Source of the DNA: an uncultured Sutterella sp.
GTDB lineage: Bacteria; Pseudomonadota; Gammaproteobacteria; Burkholderiales; Burkholderiaceae_F
Direction of reading: 5' to 3'
Assembly: GCA_902463725.1 (NCBI GenBank)
Contig: CABQGK010000001.1
Location: forward strand, 186,001-250,000
DNA: 64,000 nucleotides
The notes beneath the pieces are model-generated. The model ran no database searches. It saw only the letters and a program-made list of their open reading frames with translations, and had not been told where the DNA came from. The position numbers were made by a program, and so were the translations under genes. This document shows positions 18,267-27,364 of this stretch, one piece after another; within the stretch, counting starts at the first letter, position 1; the number at the start of each line of letters is the position of its first letter.

Positions 18267-18998
18267 ATGAGTAAAGAACTTCCCGTGATTGGGATTTCTG
18301 CCCATTGGGATAAAAACGAGGATCGCTATGGAGTGCGGCGTCGCTATTTTGCGAGCCTGATTGAAGCAGGGGCTGTGCCTGTGCTACTGCCGCTCGGTAT
18401 CGAGGCTGGTGCCGTCTCCGAGCTTTTGGCTCGTTTAGATGGGGTGCTGCTTTCGGGCGGCGAAGATGTGGAGCCCGCGCGATACGGGCAAGTGCGCAGC
18501 GACAAGTGTGGCGCAGCCTGTGAGGCACGTGACACGATGGAAGCGATGATTGTGGCGCAGTGCTTGGAGCGCAAGCTCCCGCTCTTTGGTATTTGCCGCG
18601 GCATGCAAGCGATGAATGCCTTCACGGGTGGCACGCTTATTCAGGATATTTGCTCCAGTGTGCCTGACGCGCTTGAGCATGTGCAAACAGAGGAGTACCA
18701 CGTGCCCACGCACCGTGTGGTGAGTTTAGGGGATCCGATCTTTGAGCGCGTGGCGGGCGTGACGGAATTGATGGTCAACTCGCGTCACCATCAGTCGCTC
18801 GCACGCCCTGGGCGCGATGTGCACTACCTTGCTAAATGCCCTGATGATGGCGTGATTGAATCGATGGTCATTGCAGGACACCCCTACGCATTTGCTGTGC
18901 AGTGGCACCCCGAGATGATGGCGCATCTCTATGCCGAGCATGCGCAGCTTTTTAAGAGTTTTGTTGCCGCAGCCAAAGGGGAACTGAAAATTGGCTAA
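18267..18998 (+). CDS. Gamma-glutamyl hydrolase-like class I amidotransferase (PuuD family)
   Basis: Class I glutamine-amidotransferase fold of the C26 group (PuuD-like), whose members hydrolyse gamma-glutamyl bonds. The catalytic Cys is in the elbow FGICRGMQAMN, and the His and Glu partners are in QWHPEMM near the C-terminus. The DGVLLSGGEDVEPARYG block upstream is typical. 243 residues, normal length. As the last gene behind a glutathione-type importer and a P1 aminopeptidase, it is a good candidate for splitting imported gamma-glutamyl compounds; the exact substrate is not shown by the sequence. Confidence 0.82.
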   Translation: MSKELPVIGISAHWDKNEDRYGVRRRYFASLIEAGAVPVLLPLGIEAGAVSELLARLDGVLLSGGEDVEPARYGQVRSDKCGAACEARDTMEAMIVAQCLERKLPLFGICRGMQAMNAFTGGTLIQDICSSVPDALEHVQTEEYHVPTHRVVSLGDPIFERVAGVTELMVNSRHHQSLARPGRDVHYLAKCPDDGVIESMVIAGHPYAFAVQWHPEMMAHLYAEHAQLFKSFVAAAKGELKIG

Positions 18999-19030
18999 GT
19001 AAATGGGCAGCGTCACCTACTCAGCAACGC

Positions 19031-19063
19031 AAAGCCTCCGTGCATCACGCTACTGGAGGCTTT
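19031..19063 (+). terminator. Terminator-like hairpin after the gsi operon
   Basis: AAAGCCTCC (19031-19039) pairs perfectly with GGAGGCTTT (19055-19063), 33 bases after the stop at 18998. The downstream T-run is short (TTTGTCTT), but position and stem strength fit a terminator. Confidence 0.7.
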
Positions 19064-19192
19064 GTCTTGGTGATCATTTTGGTGTGAGTCCGCATCGCTC
19101 TCGCTATTGCTAAGCCGAGTGGCTCAAGGTGTGTCAGAGCGATCCTCTCGCCTGGTGCTCGCTGTGTCAACAAGCGCGGTTGTAGTTATTAG

Positions 19193-19221
19193 TTGATATG
19201 TAAACAAATATCTGCTAGTAT
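19193..19221 (+). promoter_or_regulatory. Sigma-70-type promoter of the autotransporter gene
   Basis: TTGATA at 19193-19198 and TAGTAT at 19216-19221, spaced by exactly 17 bases, in an AT-rich stretch (about 19180-19340) that contrasts with its GC-rich surroundings. It would give a 5' leader of about 120 nt. The rest of the gap between 18999 and 19346 holds only the upstream terminator. Confidence 0.6.
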
Positions 19222-19346
19222 CAAAAAATTCGTGCGATCCATAACTAATGGATCGTGTTGAAAACTATGGGGATATTTACAGTATAAGACCTAACTATTT
19301 GTAAATCAAAAGCTGACCACTATTTGATTTATCAGGACTATGAAAA

Positions 19347-20654
19347 ATGATTTTCTTTGGCTTAATGCCCTCACTAGGCATGGATTTGGGGAACACACCA
19401 TCGGCGAGTGTCGCTCGAGGTGTGTCTTCAAGCGTAACAATTTTTGCCCTTCGAACATTATCCTCCGCGCTACTTCTAGCGCTCAGTCATCCAGCCTCTG
19501 CAACTGCTACGGCAGTGCCCATTGAGCCTATTGAATCGGTGGGCGGTGAGCAGAGCGAGCAGTTTCACGCGACATCCCGTGAGGCGGCACCAGTGCGGAT
19601 ACGTGTGAGACGAGAGGGAGGATCAAGAGATTATTTCGATGAGGACCCAGAAGATGGTGGTTCTCCCCCCACCACCACCCCACCACCACCACCCCCCAAT
19701 GTGGAGGATGGTACAGGGCACCCGCCATCTGACTTTACGGATACGGGCAAAGGCTTTGTGAGTACGGTTTCTGTTCAGTACTTAGCTGGACTACTCGGAC
19801 AGGAAACGCTACGTGAACGTTTGGGTGATATTCACACCTTTAAGCCGCTTGATGAGAAGGCGACGCCTTGGGTCAAGGTGAGTGCCACCGAGTGGCGTGT
19901 TTCGCCGACGCTCACGGCTGAGGACTGGGACATCAATTTCTCACAGGCTAAAGTGGGTCTAGACACACGAGTGGGCGAAAAGAGTCTACTTGGCGCTTAC
20001 TTCTCCTACATGGACTACGACTCACAGCGGCCAGCGCCCGCAAACATCCGCGGCACGGGTGTAGAAGGCGCGCTTTATTGGAGCGCACTCACCGAAAACC
20101 GGACTTTCAGCGACCTTGTGTTCCGATTAGGGCACCTCAAGAGCCGCTATGAGACAACGGATACGCAAGGCCATAGTGTCAAGGCGAGCGGCATTGGTAG
20201 CACCTATTGGGGATTGAGTTGGAATGTGGGACGGCAAGTGCCAGTGACCAAACGTTTTGTGCTCGAGCCCTCAGCGTTACTTGGCTACACGCACTTTACT
20301 TCTAGCGACTCGATGAGCTCAACGGGGTTGCGTGGCGCGCGCTCTGGCTTTAATAGCCTGCTGAGCATGCTGGGCAGTACGTTTGAGGGGCGCTTTAAGA
20401 CGAGCGCTGGAAAGCCTTTCACGCTCTACGGCAAGCTCTTTTGGGAAAAAGAGTGGCTTGCCCATACGGCGCTACGCTTTAACGACTTCAACACCTATCA
20501 GACAGACTTTAAGGATAGTCGTTGGGTCTACGGCTTTGGCGTCGAAGGCATGTTAGGGCGCGCGAGCACTTGGCACGTCGATGTTGAGCGCTCAACGGGA
20601 AGTGCTTTTGCCGAAAACTGGCAAGTGAATGCGGGGCTACGCATTCCTTTCTAA
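19347..20654 (+). CDS. Autotransporter beta-barrel protein with short passenger
   Basis: Outer-membrane protein of the classical autotransporter barrel type. It has an extended signal sequence (residues 1-52, core LRTLSSALLLALSHPASA), a charged stretch, a Pro/Thr linker (TTTPPPPPPN, about 110-119) like the pertactin hinge, and a barrel of about 290 residues ending in the terminal Phe of NAGLRIPF. Fewer than 90 residues lie between the signal and the barrel, so there is almost no passenger. The barrel is clearly paralogous to the gene cut by the right edge (shared LRERLGDIHTF, WEKEWLA and WQVNAGLRIPF). Start chosen by AGGA nine bases upstream. Confidence 0.82.
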   Translation: MIFFGLMPSLGMDLGNTPSASVARGVSSSVTIFALRTLSSALLLALSHPASATATAVPIEPIESVGGEQSEQFHATSREAAPVRIRVRREGGSRDYFDEDPEDGGSPPTTTPPPPPPNVEDGTGHPPSDFTDTGKGFVSTVSVQYLAGLLGQETLRERLGDIHTFKPLDEKATPWVKVSATEWRVSPTLTAEDWDINFSQAKVGLDTRVGEKSLLGAYFSYMDYDSQRPAPANIRGTGVEGALYWSALTENRTFSDLVFRLGHLKSRYETTDTQGHSVKASGIGSTYWGLSWNVGRQVPVTKRFVLEPSALLGYTHFTSSDSMSSTGLRGARSGFNSLLSMLGSTFEGRFKTSAGKPFTLYGKLFWEKEWLAHTALRFNDFNTYQTDFKDSRWVYGFGVEGMLGRASTWHVDVERSTGSAFAENWQVNAGLRIPF

Positions 20655-20706
20655 CGCCCTCGGGAAAACGCTCGGCACGACTGCGCCGAGCGAGCCTCTC
20701 AAAGAG

Positions 20707-20737
20707 AAAGGCCGCCACACGTTCGTAGCGGCCTTTT
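20707..20737 (+). terminator. Intrinsic terminator after the autotransporter gene
   Basis: AAAGGCCGC (20707-20715) pairs with GCGGCCTTT (20728-20736), followed by TT. The AAAG side makes it usable in both directions, so it may also serve the convergent lipoprotein gene. Confidence 0.85.
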
Positions 20738-20758
20738 TGTGATTAAAGCGGGCGCGGG

Positions 20759-21151
20759 TTATTTTTTGCGCGCGTCGGGATCCACGGGCTTATCGTCGTC
20801 ATCGATTTTAAAGAATCCCGTCAGGCCCTTGTACTCGGGCTGATAGTTGAGGGGTTGCTGACAGCGGAACTCAAGCCAGCCATCACGGCCGTTAACCGTC
20901 ACGTTACCGCGCACGGGCAACATCGTGAGGTGACGGCGCTCGCAGTGCTCACGGGCACGGTCCATCAGATGGTCAGTGATCGTCTCGGGGCGCACGTCCA
21001 CGGGGCGCGTCGTGTGCACTTTCCAAACTTCGCCCACCACATTGGTGATTTCCCCGTCGTTTGGCGCAGCAGCGCCGAGTTTGTCAAGGGTGCTGCAACC
21101 AGCCAGCGTCAGCGCCACAAGGGCGAGGGTGGAAGCGGTCAAATAACGCAT
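20759..21151 (-). CDS. Hypothetical lipoprotein, 130 aa
   Basis: The N-terminus is a type II signal peptide with lipobox LAGC (Cys19), so the protein should be lipid-anchored in the envelope. The remaining 110 residues contain two Cys (near 80 and 104), which could form a disulfide in the periplasm, and end in an acidic-basic tail. I do not recognise the domain. It converges with the autotransporter gene and stands alone. The 355 bases upstream to ccmA (21152-21506) hold no other convincing gene or site. Confidence 0.8.
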   Translation of the reverse strand: MRYLTASTLALVALTLAGCSTLDKLGAAAPNDGEITNVVGEVWKVHTTRPVDVRPETITDHLMDRAREHCERRHLTMLPVRGNVTVNGRDGWLEFRCQQPLNYQPEYKGLTGFFKIDDDDKPVDPDARKK

Positions 21152-21506
21152 GCGTTAACTCTCAATAGGCAATGAACAAGTGCCTTGATTGTAGCGCAAA
21201 GCCTTCGCGCTCGGCAGGCGATGGCGAGCGCCACTCTCTTAGCCCATTCTTAATAGAGCGCGCGCTTCTGGCGCGCTTAGCCCCGCTAAAACGTTCGATG
21301 GAAAAGGACCAATTGCCGCTAACAGCCTCTCGCAGTAGGCTTTTACGCGAAACTAGGGTTAACCCGAGGCAATCGGGACTTTGAGCAACCGATAAGCATC
21401 CCTTAATGCTTTAAACCTAAACTCACGTAAATTGTCTAGGTCCTCTAACCTGTCGGACTTAGACCATAAGATAACCCTTATTCCAAGACAAGGGACAATT
21501 CACACA

Positions 21507-22223
21507 ATGACTGACCCCATCCTCGAAGTCCGCCGGCTCACCTGTGAGCGAGGCGAACGCGTGCTCTTCAAGGACCTCTCCTTTGAGGTGCGTGCGGGCA
21601 CGCTTGTGCGCATTGCTGGTAGCAACGGCGCCGGTAAGACGACGCTTCTGCGGCTGATGACGGGCTTGATGCGACCGCTTGAAGGGGAAATCCTCTGGCG
21701 CGGTACGCCGATTGCCAAAGCTGCGCAGGACTTCTGGAAGGAGCTCTGCTACATCGGACACCGAAACGGCGTCAAGGACGATCTCTCTGTGCTTGAGAAT
21801 GTGCTAATCAACGCGGATGTTGCCTCGGTTCCCACAACCGAAGCGGCCGCGCTCGATGCGCTTGACGCGGTGGGACTGAGGGAATTCGTGGATTCTCCCG
21901 CAGGACAACTCTCTCAGGGGCAGCGCCGCCGCGTTGCGCTCGCGCGACTTTGGCTCTCGCGTGCCACGCCGCTTTGGGTGCTCGATGAGCCGTTTACTGC
22001 GCTTGACGTCAAAGGGGTGGCGCGGCTTGCGGATTTGATGGCTGAGCATGTTGCCGCAGGCGGCATCGTCATGCTGGTAACGCACCAAGAGGTGCCGCTC
22101 TCGGTGGGCGAGCGTATGGTGATTGAGCCAGAGCGCTTTGCACCGAAAAAACGCAGTGCCGTGGAGCGTGCACTCGATAACGAGCAGGCCCAAGAGGCGG
22201 AAAACGCCTCCGGGGCGCACTGA
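21507..22223 (+). CDS. ccmA: Heme exporter ATP-binding subunit CcmA
   Basis: ATPase of the CcmABCD complex that releases heme-loaded CcmE during cytochrome c maturation. Walker A is GSNGAGKTT (near residue 40), signature LSQGQRRRVALAR, Walker B LWVLDEPFTALD. The start at 21507 (MTDPILEVRRLTC) fits the family; AAGGGA lies about 11 bases upstream. The protein is 238 residues; the last 25 are an Ala/Glu-rich tail beyond the usual end. First gene of a complete nine-gene System I operon. Confidence 0.93.
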   Translation: MTDPILEVRRLTCERGERVLFKDLSFEVRAGTLVRIAGSNGAGKTTLLRLMTGLMRPLEGEILWRGTPIAKAAQDFWKELCYIGHRNGVKDDLSVLENVLINADVASVPTTEAAALDALDAVGLREFVDSPAGQLSQGQRRRVALARLWLSRATPLWVLDEPFTALDVKGVARLADLMAEHVAAGGIVMLVTHQEVPLSVGERMVIEPERFAPKKRSAVERALDNEQAQEAENASGAH

Positions 22224-22238
22224 GGAGGACTGGCAGGC

Positions 22239-22907
22239 ATGTGGACGCTATTTAAAACCATCCTTCGTCGTGATCTGATGCTCGCACTGCGTCGCAAGAG
22301 CGACCTCGCGCAGGTGATTTTCTTTTTTGCAGTGGTGGTCACGCTGGTGCCTCTTGGTGTCGGCGCGGAAACCAATACGCTGCGCGCGATTGCACCTGGC
22401 GTGGTATGGGTGGCAGCGCTACTTGCGGCGCTACTGTCGTTGCCGCGCATGTTTGCTGCTGACTACGCAGACGGCACGCTTGAGCAGATGCTGCTGGCCG
22501 CTGAGCCCTTGCCCGTGATTGTGGTGGCGAAGGTGCTTGCGCACTGGATTGTGACTGGCATTCCGATGACCGTGTTTGCGACGGTCTTTGGGGTGATGTT
22601 TAACCTCACGCTCGAAGAGACGTTCGTCATGGTGGCGAGCCTGCTGATCGGCACGCCCGTGCTCTCCTTTATCGGGGGGGTGGGGGCGGCGCTCACGCTT
22701 GGGTTGCGCAGTGGCGGCGTGCTCACGAGTCTTTTGGTGTTGCCGCTTTACATTCCTGTGCTTATTTTTGGCTCGGGCGCCTCACAGGCTGTCGCGGTTG
22801 CGATGAGTCCTGCACCGCACTTCATGATCGTGGCAGGGCTGACGCTCGCATCGGCGGCGCTCAGTCCGATGGCGATTGCTGCGGCACTTAGAATTGCAGA
22901 AAACTAA
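22239..22907 (+). CDS. ccmB: Heme exporter permease CcmB
   Basis: Inner-membrane subunit of CcmABCD, 222 residues with six membrane helices. The opening FKTILRRDLMLALRRKSDLAQ and the segment FAADYADGTLEQML are characteristic of CcmB. It follows ccmA after 15 bases with AGGAGG as ribosome-binding site, so it is co-translated with it. Confidence 0.92.
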   Translation: MWTLFKTILRRDLMLALRRKSDLAQVIFFFAVVVTLVPLGVGAETNTLRAIAPGVVWVAALLAALLSLPRMFAADYADGTLEQMLLAAEPLPVIVVAKVLAHWIVTGIPMTVFATVFGVMFNLTLEETFVMVASLLIGTPVLSFIGGVGAALTLGLRSGGVLTSLLVLPLYIPVLIFGSGASQAVAVAMSPAPHFMIVAGLTLASAALSPMAIAAALRIAEN

Positions 22908-22967
22908 TGACTAAAGAGGCACGAAGACCTCGACAATACCCCCTCACTATTTGGAGCTTAACCTGAC

Positions 22968-23693
22968 ATGAGTTTCTTTGACCCCCAATCGTTTTACCGC
23001 ACCGCGGGCAAGCTCGCCCCGATTGCGCTTGTGATAGCGGGCTTACTCTTTATATTAGGTTTTTACATTGGGTTTTTCGAAGCCCCGATTGATGCGCGCC
23101 AAGGCAACTCCTACCGCATCATGTTTATCCATGTGGCCGCTGCTTGGCTATCGATGTTTCTTTATGTGCTTATGGCTGTGGCGAGCGCGATTGGACTCTT
23201 GCGTAACGCCAAGATGAGTTTCATCCTGGCGCAGTCCATGGCTCCGACGGGTGCGCTTTTTGCCTTTGTCTGCTTGTTCTGCGGCGCGTTCTGGGGTCGT
23301 CCCACGTGGGGGACGTACTGGGTGTGGGACGCGCGCCTCACCAGTGAACTGATTCTCTTTTTCCTCTATCTTGGCTTTATCGCGCTACATAGCGCCATTG
23401 AAGATACGCGTCGAGCCGATCGTGCCGCGAGCGTCATCAGTCTTGTGGGCGTGGTGAACGTGCCGATCATCTACTTCTCGGTGCAGTGGTGGAACACCTT
23501 GCATCAGGGCGCTTCGATCACCTCTAAGGGCGCGAGCATGGCGCCGTCGATGCTCGCTGCGCTCTTTACGATGCTGCTCGCGGGGACGTTCTACGGCATT
23601 GGCATTGTGCTTGCGCGTAGCCGCTCGATCATTCTGGAGCGTGAACGCCGTGAGGACTGGACCAAAGAAGCCGCACTGGAGGGCAAACTGTAA
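22968..23693 (+). CDS. ccmC: Heme handling protein CcmC
   Basis: Six-helix inner-membrane protein that passes heme to CcmE. The tryptophan-rich heme-binding loop is visible as WGRPTWGTYWVWDARLTSEL (about residues 110-129), flanked by the conserved histidines in MFIHVAAAW and ALHSAIED. 241 residues, normal size. Its stop overlaps the ccmD start by one base (TAATG). Confidence 0.94.
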   Translation: MSFFDPQSFYRTAGKLAPIALVIAGLLFILGFYIGFFEAPIDARQGNSYRIMFIHVAAAWLSMFLYVLMAVASAIGLLRNAKMSFILAQSMAPTGALFAFVCLFCGAFWGRPTWGTYWVWDARLTSELILFFLYLGFIALHSAIEDTRRADRAASVISLVGVVNVPIIYFSVQWWNTLHQGASITSKGASMAPSMLAALFTMLLAGTFYGIGIVLARSRSIILERERREDWTKEAALEGKL

Positions 23694-23875
23694 TGTGGAA
23701 CTCGTTTTCTGACTTCATTCATATGGGCGGCCATGGCTACTACGTTTGGTGCGCCTATGGCGCGCTTACCTGCGCTGTTATCTATGAGATCTTTGCGCTG
23801 CGTGCGCGCCGTCGCCGCATCTGCCAGCGCCTTCTGCGCGAAGCTCGCGCTATGAAATCGACCATGGAGATCTAA
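23693..23875 (+). CDS. ccmD: Heme exporter small subunit CcmD
   Basis: Sixty-residue protein with one membrane segment near residues 15-34 ([20 protein letters not shown]) and a basic C-terminal half, as in all CcmD proteins. The start [19 protein letters not shown] matches the family. It is translationally coupled to ccmC and helps release holo-CcmE from CcmC. Confidence 0.9.
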   Translation: MWNSFSDFIHMGGHGYYVWCAYGALTCAVIYEIFALRARRRRICQRLLREARAMKSTMEI

Positions 23876-23879
23876 AACC

Positions 23880-24380
23880 ATGAATGCCAAAACCAAAAAG
23901 ATTGCACTCATCGGCGTTGCCGTTGCTGTCGTTGGGGTGGGTGCCACGCTCGCGCTACAGGCCTTCAACGATAATCTCGTGTTTTTCTTCTCCCCCTCGC
24001 AGGTTGCCGCAAACGAAGCGCCTCAGGGTCGCACGTTCCGCTTGGGTGGGGTGGTGGAGCCCGGTAGCGTGAAGCGCCTCGCTGACGGCGTGACCGTGCA
24101 GTTCCAGATTTCGGATACCGCGAAGCTTGTGCCCGTGCAGTTTAAGGGCATCCTCCCAGACCTCTTTGCTGAAGGGCAGGGTGTCGTAGCGCTCGGTAAG
24201 CTCGACGATAAGGGGCTCTTTACCGCGAGTGAAGTCCTCGCTAAGCATGACGAAAACTACATGCCGCCCGAGGCCGCCAAGGCGCTTGAAGACGCGCACA
24301 AAAAGGGCGTAGAAGCCAAGGCCCATCAGGTCCATGGTGATATGCCCCCAGGCGCGAAGATGCCCGCCAATCACCCGTAA
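23880..24380 (+). CDS. ccmE: Periplasmic heme chaperone CcmE
   Basis: Membrane-anchored, periplasm-facing heme chaperone. One N-terminal helix is followed by an OB-fold with the motif [11 protein letters not shown]; the His in HDENY is the covalent heme ligand of classical CcmE. 166 residues with a flexible His- and Lys-containing tail. Four bases after ccmD. Confidence 0.94.
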   Translation: MNAKTKKIALIGVAVAVVGVGATLALQAFNDNLVFFFSPSQVAANEAPQGRTFRLGGVVEPGSVKRLADGVTVQFQISDTAKLVPVQFKGILPDLFAEGQGVVALGKLDDKGLFTASEVLAKHDENYMPPEAAKALEDAHKKGVEAKAHQVHGDMPPGAKMPANHP

Positions 24381-24659
24381 CAAATAGCGGGCAGGCTTCT
24401 GCGTATGGGCGCTCGGCCTGTCTGCGCGAAAAAACATAAGAAAGACACGAAGTCTTCACAAAAAAATCTGTCCGTGTGCACGAGCCGTGCACATGAACCT
24501 GAGCTCGATGAGCACCACTGCTGGGGCACTTCAGCGAGGAAGTGCGCGGCGCTGCTGCAAGGCGAGCCCCAAGCGAGGGAGCGTGCGAGTCAGCACGGCG
24601 CAAACTTTTGTGCTCTGCGTACTCAGCGCAACCCACACCTCAACTAACGGAGAACTGAA
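24381..24659 (+). promoter_or_regulatory. Structured spacer between ccmE and ccmF
   Basis: No gene fits in these 279 bases although the operon is otherwise tight. Two hairpins are evident: AAGAC/GTCTT near 24441-24455, followed by an A-run, and a perfect repeat TGTGCACG (24475-24482) with CGTGCACA (24486-24493) around three bases. They may attenuate or stabilise the transcript, or the palindrome may be a protein site. The ccmF ribosome-binding site GGAG is near 24647. Confidence 0.5.
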
Positions 24660-26648
24660 GTGATTCCTGAAATTGGTCACTTTGCTTTGATACTCTGCCT
24701 TGCGCTGAGCCTCATCCAAGGCGTGCTGCCGCTGGTGGGCGCAGTCAAAGGCAATCAGGCCCTGATGGCAGTGAGCCGACCGGCTGCGGCGGCGAACGCG
24801 CTCTTTGGGACGATTGCAATCGGTTGTCTTGCCTATTCGTTTTATGCATCGGACTTTACGGTGCTCAACGTCGCAAACAACTCCAATTCGCTCCTGCCTT
24901 GGTACTACAAGGTCGCGGCGACCTGGGGTAGTCACGAGGGCTCGATCCTCTTTTGGACGGTGACGCTCGGCTGGTGGGGCGCAGCGCTTGCGTTCACGGC
25001 GCGCCGCCTTCCCTCCGAGATGATCGCGCGTGTCGTGGGAACGATGGGGCTCGTTGCCACGGGCTTCATCCTCTTTATGCTGCTCACGAGCGACCCGTTT
25101 GTGCGTCTTTTCCCTGCGCCCGCTGAGGGCGGTGACCTGAATCCGCTTCTGCAGGACCCTGGGATGGTGTTCCATCCGCCGCTACTCTACTTGGGGTACG
25201 TGGGCTTTTCGGTGCCCTTTGCCTTCTCCATTGCTGCGCTCATTTCTGGGCGTCTTGATGCGGCATGGGCCCGCTGGATGCGTCCTTGGACGACGGCTGC
25301 GTGGGTGCTGCTGACGCTTGGGATTGCGCTGGGCTCCTACTGGGCGTACTACGAGCTTGGTTGGGGTGGCTGGTGGTTCTGGGATCCCGTGGAAAACAGC
25401 TCCTTTATGCCGTGGCTAACGGGTACGGCGCTCATGCACAGTTTGGCTGTGACGGAAAAGCGTGGGTGCTTCCGTATTTGGACGGTGCTGCTCGCGATTT
25501 TGACGTTCTCGCTCTCGCTGCTCGGCACGTTCCTCGTGCGCTCGGGCGTTCTCACGAGTGTGCACGCCTTCGCCTCTGACCCAGAGCGCGGTATTTTCAT
25601 TCTCGCCTTCCTCATCATTGTGATTGGGCTCTCGTTTCTGCTCTTTGCTTGGCGTGCGCCCACTGTGGGGCTCGGCGGGAACTTTGGTCTTATCTCGCGC
25701 GAATCGATGTTGCTCGTCAATAACGTGCTGCTCGTGGTGGCCATGGGGGCGGTGCTGCTCGGTACGCTCTATCCGCTCTTTTTGGATGCGCTTAACGCCG
25801 GGAAGATCTCCGTTGGACCTCCGTATTTTGATGCGGTCTTTGGCCCGCTCATGATTCCGCTCGTTTTCTTGATTGGTATCGGCCCCTTGGCGCGTTGGAA
25901 GGCGGCCGATCCCAAAGAGCTCACGCGCATGCTTTGGTGGTGCTTGGCGCTTGCGGTCGTCGCTGGTGTCGCGATTCCCTTTGCCATGGGTGAGTTTGGT
26001 AGCTGGGTGTTCGTCGGTTGCACGTCCGCTGTCTTCGTGATGGCCTGCGTGATCGAAGGGTTCCGTCAGCAGATTCGTCATGCCAAGGGTAACTTCTTCG
26101 CGAAGTTGCTCAAGCAGCCGCGTGCCTATTGGGGGATGCAGCTTGCGCACGTGGGCGTGGCGGTCTTCATCATCGGTGTGGCGCTCGTGAAGGGCTACTC
26201 GAGTGAACGCGATGTGCATATGTTCCCAGGCGAGCAAGTGACGGTGGATGGGTACACCTTTACGCTCAATGGTATTTCGAGCGTGCGTGGCGCCAACTAC
26301 ACCGCCGATCAGGGCGACTTTACGCTCTCGCGTGACGGAAAAGAAATCCAGCACCTCTATCCAGAAAAGCGAAAGTACTTTAGCTCGCAGAATTCGATGC
26401 CGATGACCGAAGCTGCAATTCGTCACTCGATTACGGGCGACGTGTACGTGAGCTTGGGCGCGCCGACCTCGGAAGGCGGCTGGGTGGTACGTGCTTACTC
26501 CAAGCCCTTTGTGACGTGGATTTGGTTTGGTGCGCTCATTATGGCCTTTGGTGGCTTCTGGGCCGCAACCGATCGCCGCTATCGTGCTAAGCCCAAGCGC
26601 CGTGCGAGCGGTGCGGAAAAGAGCGCTGAGCTCGAGGGGGCCGCGTAA
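24660..26648 (+). CDS. ccmF: Cytochrome c heme lyase subunit CcmF
   Basis: Large inner-membrane protein (662 residues, about 15 helices) that attaches heme to apocytochrome c with CcmH. The WWD heme-handling domain is seen as GWGGWWFWDPVENSSFMPWL near residue 236, and WGSHEGS near 95 is the other family signature. The start is GTG at 24660, supported by GGAG nine bases upstream and by the typical IPEIGHFALIL N-terminus. Confidence 0.94.
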   Translation: MIPEIGHFALILCLALSLIQGVLPLVGAVKGNQALMAVSRPAAAANALFGTIAIGCLAYSFYASDFTVLNVANNSNSLLPWYYKVAATWGSHEGSILFWTVTLGWWGAALAFTARRLPSEMIARVVGTMGLVATGFILFMLLTSDPFVRLFPAPAEGGDLNPLLQDPGMVFHPPLLYLGYVGFSVPFAFSIAALISGRLDAAWARWMRPWTTAAWVLLTLGIALGSYWAYYELGWGGWWFWDPVENSSFMPWLTGTALMHSLAVTEKRGCFRIWTVLLAILTFSLSLLGTFLVRSGVLTSVHAFASDPERGIFILAFLIIVIGLSFLLFAWRAPTVGLGGNFGLISRESMLLVNNVLLVVAMGAVLLGTLYPLFLDALNAGKISVGPPYFDAVFGPLMIPLVFLIGIGPLARWKAADPKELTRMLWWCLALAVVAGVAIPFAMGEFGSWVFVGCTSAVFVMACVIEGFRQQIRHAKGNFFAKLLKQPRAYWGMQLAHVGVAVFIIGVALVKGYSSERDVHMFPGEQVTVDGYTFTLNGISSVRGANYTADQGDFTLSRDGKEIQHLYPEKRKYFSSQNSMPMTEAAIRHSITGDVYVSLGAPTSEGGWVVRAYSKPFVTWIWFGALIMAFGGFWAATDRRYRAKPKRRASGAEKSAELEGAA

Positions 26649-26829
26649 AGACGGGCGGCTGATGCCCAAGGGGGAGAGGGCTGTGCGCAACGCGCATGGT
26701 GCGTGACGCGCCGCTCCCCCAAAAATCAGAGAACACACCGCCACCCGTTGCGCGCAGCGTCTTGCAGAAGACCTCTCTCTGCGTAAAAGGCGCTAGCGCG
26801 GCTCACAGAGCGGGGATGGAGAATAAAGA

Positions 26830-27363
26830 ATGAAAGCTAAGTTTTTGATACCGTTTGCCATTTTCATCGTCCTAGCAGGGTTTCTCTTCAAGGGGCTCTA
26901 CCTTGATCCGAGAATGCTGCCGTCGGTGCTCATCGATAAGCCTATGCCTGCTTGGCAGCTGCCGCTTGTCTTTGACAAAGAAAAGACCTTTGATACGAAG
27001 GAAATGCTGGGTCGCGTATGGCTGCTCAACGTCTGGGCGACGTGGTGCGTGCCTTGCAAGCAGGAGCATCCTTACATGGTCAACCTCAAGCGCAACGGGC
27101 TCAAGACGCCGATCGTGGGCTTCCTCTACAAGGATCAAACGAGCTCGGCCGAGCAGTGGTTGCGTAGCATGGGCAACCCCTATGACATCGCAGTCTACGA
27201 AGTCAAGAATAAGGTCGGGATTGACCTGGGGGTGACGGGTGTGCCTGAAACCTTTGTCATTGACAAAAAGGGCGTGATCCGTGCCAAGGTTAGCTACCCG
27301 CTTAATGATGAAATCTGGCAGCAGCAGCTTGCGCCGTTGCTCGCGAAACTGGAGGCCGAATAG
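26830..27363 (+). CDS. ccmG: Thiol:disulfide oxidoreductase CcmG/DsbE
   Basis: Membrane-anchored periplasmic thioredoxin-like protein that reduces the CXXCH cysteines of apocytochromes. An N-terminal anchor (residues 5-22) precedes the thioredoxin fold with active site WATWCVPCK (about 71-79) and the cis-Pro loop GVPETFVID. 177 residues, normal length. It is separated from ccmF by 181 bases in which I see no gene. Confidence 0.92.
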   Translation: MKAKFLIPFAIFIVLAGFLFKGLYLDPRMLPSVLIDKPMPAWQLPLVFDKEKTFDTKEMLGRVWLLNVWATWCVPCKQEHPYMVNLKRNGLKTPIVGFLYKDQTSSAEQWLRSMGNPYDIAVYEVKNKVGIDLGVTGVPETFVIDKKGVIRAKVSYPLNDEIWQQQLAPLLAKLEAE

Positions 27364-27364
27364 T

